A model generated the notes under the pieces. It saw only the letters and a program-made list of their open reading frames with translations, had not been told where the DNA came from and searched no databases. A DNA stretch of 64,000 nt from Erigeron canadensis (taxonomy: Eukaryota > Streptophyta > Magnoliopsida > Asterales > Asteraceae): contig NC_057763.1 of assembly GCF_010389155.1 (NCBI RefSeq), positions 3,534,649-3,598,648 of the forward strand, read 5' to 3'. The translations under genes and the position numbers were made by a program. Positions within the stretch are counted from its first letter, which is position 1. Each line of letters begins with the position of its first letter. This document shows positions 56,912 to 64,000 of this stretch, piece by piece.

Positions 56912-57206
56912 GAGTTAATTACAAAATTGTCCATGTGATTTGTTAAAAATGCAGGTTTCATCTCACCTTTCATAAATTATGGTTAATTTCCCTAAATTTT
57001 GACTCAGTCCATTTTTTTTTTTTTCTCCAAAAGTCAACAAATTGTGGTCTACAAGTCAACATTTTTGGTCATAACTCAACACGTACTTTTGGATCAAAAA
57101 TGTTGATGAAACTCTAAAGTCAGGTATTAAACCATAATTTTTTGAAATATATAGATAAAATTTGTAACTTTTGATAAACCACATGGACAATTTTTGTAAG
57201 TAACTC
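56912..57206. mobile_element. Small TIR element, MULE-like ends
   Basis: The TIRs are GAGTTAATTACAAAATTGTC and the inverse of GAGTTACTTACAAAAATTGT, extending about 50 bp inward (CCATGTG(A/G)TTT). The GAGTTAATTACA start resembles 31966 and 62957. The target duplication is unclear. Confidence 0.65.
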
Positions 57207-57635
57207 AAAAAAATTACTAAGGTTTGCCGGAACATGCCAGGGGAATTCAAGGATTCCGGTTTCGATTTATAATTTCTCCCACGCATGGTGAAGTAATTGT
57301 TTGATCACTATGTGTGGTTAGTAGTTATCTATTTATGTTACAGATGAGTATATAACTTTATGAGTCAATGTGGTCCATGTTTGTATGAACCAAATCTAAG
57401 ACCCCTTTTTTTATGGTGGGTTGCTCTCTATTTCCGTCCTCTTCTGTTTGTCATGGGGCAGATGGGAACCAATATTAGTTTGGTAATGGTAGGTTATCGT
57501 ATAACAATTGGAGTACATCGATCGTAGTTCTGAATGATACAAGGATGGTCCTAATGGATGGTTTCTATGTCAAAGTTCACAATCACTTTGCAACCATAAA
57601 TTTGAAGTCGATATCTTCTATCTTTCACTCTCATT
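57207..57635. other. Intergenic
   Basis: Nothing recognised. Confidence 0.5.
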
Positions 57636-57855
57636 CTAGCATGGTACCCGTACAATGCGACAACGGCGGTGTAATGGGGCGATAGATGGTGTTGCTGTTG
57701 GCAACGTCAAATAGTGTAGTTAATTGATGTGAATGTGTTTAATTTAACAAGAGTGGTAGAAATATTTTATAATATAATGAAAGGGTTGATCAATTCATGT
57801 GTCATAATCTTCTTATATTTGCATAGGTAGTATAATTTTTATATAGTAGTATAGA
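57636..57855 (-). mobile_element. Non-autonomous Helitron, 220 bp, minus strand
   Basis: The 5' end on the minus strand is TCTATACTACTATATAAAAA at 57855. The 3' end is hairpin CGCATTGTACGGGT, spacer ACCATG and CTAG at 57636-57639. One of the smallest in the window. Confidence 0.75.
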
Positions 57856-57859
57856 AGTA

Positions 57860-58164
57860 TATATAATAAAGTAACCCCTGCCTCCTTTATCAAATTGGTA
57901 GACGATATACCTAAATTGTCCACATCTTTTATTCACTAGTTTAAACATATCCACGTAATATACCATTAATACCTCTAATGAAATAATATACAACATAGAC
58001 ATATCAAACCATAAAATAACTACACTACCACTTTATCATCAATTGCATTTACATGCACCACTACACCAACACTGTTGCCGCCATTTGTCACCACCACTAC
58101 TGTCGCCACTACCACATCGCCGTCGTTATCAGCATAGTGTAGTATCACGCGTGCATGCGTCTAG
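57860..58164 (+). mobile_element. Non-autonomous Helitron, ~305 bp, plus strand
   Basis: The 3' end near CACGCGTGCATGCGT is followed by CTAG at 58161-58164 then T; the CACCACCACTACTGTCGCC zone precedes it. The 5' end is near 57860 (TATATATAATAAAGTAACC), a few bases from the 5' end of the minus-strand Helitron. The two are therefore head-to-head. Confidence 0.6.
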
Positions 58165-58344
58165 TTGTATATATTAAATGTCCTTTCAATTAGACGTCAG
58201 AGCTTAATACAATTACGATAAAAAAGGACTAATTGACTACAACGACCAAGAACTACGAGACCTCATAAATGGCTACAAACCCACGAATAGGACATCGAGA
58301 CCATAGAGGGATAGATATCATTATCGTTTCCATACCGCCTTTAT

Positions 58345-58985
58345 TGTCACACCCCGAATAAGGCGGAAAACTTAGGATGCGACGCATAGTACACGTGTCA
58401 TGGATATTACATAGGAAGACTAAATGATTCCACAAAGTATTAAAATTCTTAGCATAGATTAACATAAGCATTCAACATAAATCCAACCACAAATAAAGCA
58501 TAATTCAACTCCCACGCAGAGGATCAAAGGTTAGGCATAATGCCACACTAACATAAAAGAAAGCATAAGATAACATAGCAGCAACAAGGAATCCTAGAGT
58601 TCAAATTCTGCTATAAAGGCTCCATGTTACTCTCCTCAGCCACCTCTAACCTGTGCACCTAAAAGGATACTTAAAAACGTCAACACAAAGGTTGGTGAGT
58701 CGTGGGTTTGGTGTCTAGGTTGTCAGGTTAACTTGATGCATTTAAAGTACATTTAATGTTAACCATAATCACAATGTTGCCAAATCATAATGTTGCCATT
58801 GATTTCTCAATGTTGACAGCACTTACGGTACAAGGCTAATGTTGACTTTGAAGGGACTTAGGGTTCAACAACCAGCCATGCTCAAGAACATGTATCCAAT
58901 GCATCCAAATGTATCCATAATGTAAATCAATAGATATCCAAATTGATGGTCCACGAATGCACTACTTGTGTTTGATTTACTAACT
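58345..58985 (-). mobile_element. LTR 3' part, same family as 14801-16453
   Basis: Read on the minus strand it matches about 15700-16453 and ends CCTTATTCGGGGTGTGACA at 58345. Shared blocks include GTGCACAGGTTAGAGGTGG and CCTAACCTTTGATCC. It may be part of a longer LTR reaching the arrays at 59930-60317; the minus-strand 5' end was not found. Confidence 0.75.
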
Positions 58986-59929
58986 TATAAAGTAAATATG
59001 AAATAACAAGAATAGAGACGAGAAGTAAAGAATTTGTTTAGTTATATGTATTTCAAACTAAACGATGAAAACATGGATGATTGTTTTACAACAACAATAA
59101 ACAGAAAAGATTTGTTAAGTTTTTGAACACACAAAAACTTAACAAATAAGCAAAGAAAATAAAGTAAAGACTGTGGAACACACCAACAAGATGGTGGCTA
59201 GGTCAAGTGATTCTTTTTATAGGCAGATAAGGAATCACATGACAACCCTAGTAGATGTTGACACATGAAGGTTGTCAACTATCTATTAGTGGATAATCCA
59301 GATCTGCAGAGATCTCTTTTCTTCATCTTGTTTGTTTACAAAAACGGTATGAAAGAGAAACTCTATTGCACAGAAATAGTACAAGGTCACATGGCTTCCT
59401 CTTAATCTTGCAACACGTGTGCTTGAGACCATTCTTCTTATCTTCAATTTTCCGCTCATATTTGACTTACAAATACTAGACGGTGAGTCATCGAACATAT
59501 CCTTTAGACTTGAAGATAGATCGTGATTGCAGATGCAGACGCTCGCTGAGAGCTCACTGAACGAGCCACTCGCTGAGTCTCTCAACGAATCCATAACTCA
59601 ACACAAATTATGCAATCATATACGTTATCCAAAACATGTTATCAAAATTATAGCTAAAATATGCTATCAAAAATGTAAACAAAATAGGTTGCCACAATAT
59701 TATGTCAAGTAAATACAGTTTACAAGAAAACATTTTGTATCCTTTCAGCCCCATGAAAACATGTAAAAAAGGGACTACGAAACTTACATAAATGTTACCA
59801 ACAAGATTAAGCTACACAAGATATCAGATTTCAAGTAATCAGCACGCAACAATTTGTTTCAAGTTATCACAATTAAATATTTGTTCATTATAGGTAAACG
59901 TGCTGATAACGTGTTGCCAAGTGTTGACG
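58986..59929. other. Repeat-derived, unresolved
   Basis: It is probably the upstream part of the LTR ending at 58345, but direct similarity to 14801-15700 is not visible. Open frames at 59286-59594 and 59527-59712 overlap on opposite strands and show no domains. Confidence 0.35.
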
Positions 59930-60095
59930 AAGTCGTCCAAAAGCTCACTAGTTTGACTTTGACCAAATTTTACAAGTTTGACCAATGTTGACCAAATCAC
60001 TAGTTTGACTAATTGACCAAACCGACTAAAGTCGACCAAAATTGAATAAACCGACCAAAGGACCAAATCAACAAATGTCGACCAAGGTTGACCAA
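59930..60095. repeat. TTGACCAAA-rich degenerate array
   Basis: TTGACC occurs five times and (G/C)CGACCA or TCGACCA at least three more within about 165 bp. TTGAC(C/T) is the W-box core bound by WRKY factors, though chance from a short degenerate repeat is equally likely. Confidence 0.7.
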
Positions 60096-60116
60096 ATCTT
60101 ACCTTCGCGAGGTAGT

Positions 60117-60317
60117 AATTGAAATCTGGGGTCTTAATTGGAATCTGGGGTCTTAACTTAAACACAAGGTCTTAAATTGAAAACTGGGGTCTCAAATGGA
60201 AATGTGAGATCACAATTGAAAGTGTGAGGTCATAAATTGAATTACAAGGTCGCAAACTGAAATACAAGGTCACAAATGAATTACGAGATCGCAATCTGAA
60301 ATGCGAAGTCACAAGTC
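60117..60317. repeat. Degenerate ~20-bp array, about 10 units
   Basis: Units follow AATTGAAATNTGGGGTCTTA / CAAANTGAAATACAAGGTC, each about 20 bp. On the minus strand they read GACCTTGTATTTCAGTTTG, similar in design to the CCTCGTATTTT array at 14862-15040. Confidence 0.85.
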
Positions 60318-60927
60318 GACGGGAACGCAAATTGAGCTATTCTTCCCCAAATTCATTCTAGAAAACCCTAATCGTTTCTTTCAATTTGAAACGTGTTTTT
60401 AACATCAGATTGTACTTTTAAACTCACAAAGATGATGGGAAAACAATACTAAACTTGGAAACTCGAAAACGAACACGAATCTCGAATAGCCATTTGACAA
60501 AGTTGGTCAGAAACTACAAAAAAAAGTATATGAAATATTTAGATTTTGTTAACGAAGTTATACCAAACTTTGAGGATAGTTTTATCTAATGTTTTTACAA
60601 CTTTTGGACGTAATAAGTTTGATACTTGGGTGTGTAGTGTGTGTATTAAAAGAAGACCCAAAAATTCCAAAAAAGAAGAGCATAAAAGGGGATCTTGATT
60701 CTTATTTCAAAGCTGACCAAAATATATATTTGTGATGATGTTTAGATGGTAGAAACTTAGTTTTTTTGACACTAAATCTAAACAAAGTAAGGTTGGATTT
60801 CAATGAAACTTGATGTAAAGTGAGGTAGTAAAAGTAAAGGTATTAAAGATGATATAGCAAAGTGAGGTAGTAAAGGTTGGATTGACTATGTCCTTCCTTA
60901 ACGACACTGATGGACCGCCGACAGACA
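60318..60927. other. Intergenic or LTR-derived
   Basis: No gene. A ~25-bp string containing AAAGTGAGGTAGTAAAGG is repeated near 60815 and 60855. Confidence 0.4.
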
Positions 60928-60932
60928 ATACC

Positions 60933-61909
60933 TGTTTCGGTCAAAAATTACCTAAGATAACTTTAGAAAGGTTTTTAAACAACTCAAGAACCAAAGATTT
61001 GTAAGTAGGGTTTAGTGTTCAAAGATCTTCAGTTAAAAGTAAAGTTTTCTTAATAATAACGACTAAAACTAGAAGAGTTTTGAGAAAGCCTTTGAGACAG
61101 AAATACTTTGAGTAATTAAGATAACTGTTGAAGATAAAAGTAAAGCACATGCGAATTAACGCTAGGATCTTAAAGAATAATATAAATGCACAACGACACA
61201 AGAATTTTGTTAACGAGGAAAAACCCTTAATCCAGTTAAGTGATCTTAGGTAAAAAACCTCAGGAGGATTCAAATTTTGATCCTACCTGTTGTTCTCTTA
61301 TTATTATTGTTTGTGAATGATTACAATGAAATGAATAAATGAACGAATGAATAAGAAAACTACTAATTGCTAAGTAACTAATTTGTTGTTGTTGAATGAG
61401 TGAATGCTTTTGTGTAATGTATGCGATGTATCTGATGTCTTTGATTTTTCTTTCTTCTGGACGAGATCATCTTCTATTTATAAAGCTATACGTTGAACCA
61501 TATCGCCGAAATATCTAGGATCTTTCTGGACTTGCTCTTTATGCTGAAGAAATGGCATAAATGACCGTTGAGTGTTATTCTTCACATGGTAAATCTGTTA
61601 TCAATCCCGATTCTTGTGGTTGAAGTGACAAACTATCTGTTGAAACACGTTTTCTTCATGTAACACACTTTTAGTTTGATCTTGCATATAATATCTACTA
61701 TACTAGACATACATTCGTTAGTAAAATCATGGATCCTGAAGATATCAAGATCCTGTTATATTAGGATAATAAAATAATATAGTCTGAACTAATAAACTAA
61801 TCGTGATCAAGGATCCTTTAAAACTACACATTATTTAAGTGTTTATTGCGGAAGGACTAAAGTGTAAATTCCATTCAGGATCCTAGTAGCGAAAATTTTA
61901 CCCTAAACA
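60933..61909 (-). mobile_element. Gypsy-type solo LTR, 977 bp, TSD ATACC
   Basis: On the minus strand TGTTTAGGGTAAAATTTTC starts at 61909 and TTTTTGACCGAAACA ends at 60933. Exact duplications ATACC lie at 60928-60932 and 61910-61914. It is of the same family as 37448-38401 and 47404-48425. No internal coding. Confidence 0.92.
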
Positions 61910-61914
61910 ATACC

Positions 61915-62652
61915 CATCATGTCGGGTGTGAGCTTCCCTGTCTGGTTTTATGATCGCTTACACACAACCCCCACCTTTCCATGTGATATGTGAAAAATGT
62001 CACCAAAAGTGTAAAGTGAAAAGTGAAAGATAAAGTGAAAAGTGAACTTGAATGATGATAGACACAATTAGGACTGTAACTCCTATGATAATTAATGTAA
62101 TGTGATGTGATGTTATGCAATGACTTGTAGTTTATGACGTGATATATTTAAATGTGATGTGAGATGACGTTTAATATGAGGTGATATGATGTTGTGCCAT
62201 GACTTGTGCCTATACGAGTATAATGTAATCTTCAAAGATTGAAATGTACAAACACTTTGTAAACTATATATATTATTCTACTTAGCTAATACTTGTTCTT
62301 TTAAAATGTATTGTGTCCTAAGGTTCAACAAATAGATGTGAAAAGATGTGAGACTTGGGTAGATGCTTTTGTAGTTGAACTTAGTCACCCATAATAGCCT
62401 CATTATTTAGACATTTGTTATTATGTACAGATGCTACGACTTTGTCATTATGTTGACTTGATTGACATTTATGTTGGTGTCATTATGGATTTTCTTTTAC
62501 TATTTTCATGATACGGATTAGTAACACCATTTTTAATAAATGATGACAATCCGGTAGGAATTGTAAAAGTTTTCCTTTAATGCTTTCGCTATGTTTTGAC
62601 GTCATTAGGCAAAAATTTTGAAAGTCCATATTTTTAAACGACGGGGGTTACA
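61915..62652 (+). mobile_element. TGTAACATCC-family LTR, 3' part
   Basis: The GTGATGTGATG-rich tract (62100-62200) and the terminal AGTAACACCATTTTTAATAA...GACGGGGGTTACA match the inverted end of 36758-43010. The LTR ends at 62652. The solo LTR at 60933-61909 probably inserted into it; its own 5' end is not resolved. Confidence 0.65.
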
Positions 62653-62956
62653 CTTGCCAAATTAAAGCGCTTGTTACATTCCCCTCTTTTTGAAAGAGCC
62701 GCTAAACAATCAGACCAAACAAGCGCAGTTAGCTTGACTGCCTTTCCCGTCATTTAAACACAAGCTAGAGACGTATTAGCCTGACAAACCATCATTCCTT
62801 TTTTTTCAACTTTCAGCCTTTCAAATACCTAAACTACTCATCCTCTTTATTTATTTATTTAAGTATATTCACATAGTATACCTATAATAACCTAATGAAA
62901 TTAATTACAATATATATGTCTCAACTCTTAAATAACTACATTATCATCATTAAATC
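62653..62956. other. Intergenic
   Basis: Nothing recognised. Confidence 0.5.
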
Positions 62957-64000
62957 AAGGGTAAATTACAAAAATCATACCTTAGATTTGTTCAAAACTA
63001 CAGTGGTCATACCTACAATTTAAAAATTACGCGAGCCATACCCATCGTTGTCAAAAATTTACACTGACCATACCTATCACTGACGGCCGTCAATTTGGCC
63101 GTTAAGTCAAGTCACGTGTTGTGCATGTGAGGTATCAAAACCGTAATTTCGTGTATATTTCAGGTATCATTTGTGTAATTCACCCTAATAAAAATTATTA
63201 AGATATTTATATTTATATTTCATTTATTAAAGTGGGTAGATATTCTATATTAAAATTCACACAAAAAACACACACATACACACACACATATTTTAAAAAA
63301 ATCTATTTCAAAATAAAATTTTAAAAAATTATAAAAGAATGTCATCATACGATACAAGTTTAGGCTTAGAAATTCTAAGATTAGACTAACGATTAACCCT
63401 GAAACTTTAAACACAAAATACTGCAAATTGCTAACTTTGAGATATATTCTAAAACTATAACGAGTATTCGATATTGCTTTACCCCTCTAATTTGAGGGGG
63501 ATGTCAACAAACCATACGAAAAAATTATATTGCTTTTTAAAATTATATTTTTTAAAATAGGTTTTTATAAATCATAAATAAATAATAATAATATAATAAT
63601 AATAATATAAAAGTGAAAATTTTAGTAGTTTTGATGGTTCTCATTCTTGTTATATTCACTATACACATATAACAAAATAATAATGACATGTTTAATAATA
63701 AATGCATTTTTGTATCAACTATTTTTCTCGATATACTTTTCATTATAAAAATTATTGTTTAATAATATATGTCATATCTACCCAACTTAATAAATGAAGT
63801 ATAAATAAAACTCTAAAATTCTTAATATTTATTTTTATAGTGAATTACAAGGATGGTATCTGAAGTATGCACGAAATTACAGTTTTGATACCTCACATGC
63901 ATGACACGTGACTTGACTTAACCGTCAAATAGACGACCGTTAGCTATAGGTATGGTTAATGTAAGTTTTTGACAACGGTGGGTATGACTCGCGTAATTTT
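62957..64000. mobile_element. Long-TIR element (MULE-like), cut by window end
   Basis: The left TIR covers about 62957-63175 (GGGTAAATTACAAAAATCAT ... GTGTAATTCACCCT). Its inverted partner starts at about 63841 (TAGTGAATTACAAGG...) and runs to the last base of the window, pairing with left-arm position about 63024. About 70 bp of the right TIR must therefore lie outside. The interior 63180-63840 is AT-rich without transposase. Arms over 200 bp suggest a Mutator-like origin. Confidence 0.82.

Noticed and set aside
1..64000. CRISPR arrays, bacterial operons, organelle insertions or integrated virus sequences
   Set aside because: Introns, plant transposons and composition all indicate plant nuclear DNA; the short repeat arrays lack spacer-repeat regularity of CRISPR, and I recognised no organelle or viral coding sequence.

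Overview
The window is AT-rich nuclear DNA of a flowering plant. Repeat content points to Asteraceae, perhaps the Anthemideae side: small Helitrons ending in a GC hairpin plus CTAG, LTRs opening TGTAACATCC, Asteraceae-style Copia and Gypsy remnants, and a tRNA-derived SINE. That placement is inference; no marker gene fixes the genus. Only one intact protein-coding gene was found. Nearly everything else is transposon sequence at different stages of decay.

The gene (coding exons 5803-8006, + strand) encodes a telomere-repeat-binding protein of the plant TRP/TBP1 family. It has eight coding exons, all with GT-AG introns, and a predicted 544-residue product with a ubiquitin-like domain and a C-terminal telobox Myb domain. 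A leader intron of about 1.1 kb and a two-codon upstream ORF precede the start codon.

Layout. 1-981: Copia RNase H remnant between direct repeats. 1806-2280: Harbinger-associated ORF1-like pseudogene. 2343-3272: Helitron. 4030-8420: the TRP gene with promoter and UTRs. 9185-11112: a perfect minisatellite, a Helitron and a long-TIR DNA transposon with a 144-bp array. 12079-18441: LTR remnants, a 350-bp fold-back, a 1.65-kb solo LTR with target-site duplication (TSD), a dyad-rich MITE and a Gypsy-type LTR. 18846-31562: Helitrons, two hAT-type elements, a SINE and small MITEs. 32285-32587: GRF zinc-finger pseudogene. 33100-49538: a decayed Copia element into which LTR elements are nested, five of them with perfect 5-bp TSDs. 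49539-58164: Helitrons, a LINE 3' end and fold-back MITEs; one Helitron carries an RPA1-like fragment. 58345-62652: more LTRs and tandem arrays. 62957-64000: a long-TIR element running off the window.

The most unusual signal is a set of paired short palindromes inside related LTRs. Two palindromes about 20 bp apart form a unit that is repeated several times, but the palindrome sequence differs between LTR copies: TATGAGACTCATA near 13.4 kb, CCGTAAATTTACGG near 49.0 kb and a GGTAYCGTGGTG type near 39.65 kb. Unique flanking sequence suggests the first and third occupy the same place in the LTR. Conserved architecture with replaced sequence is the part of this window I would examine first.
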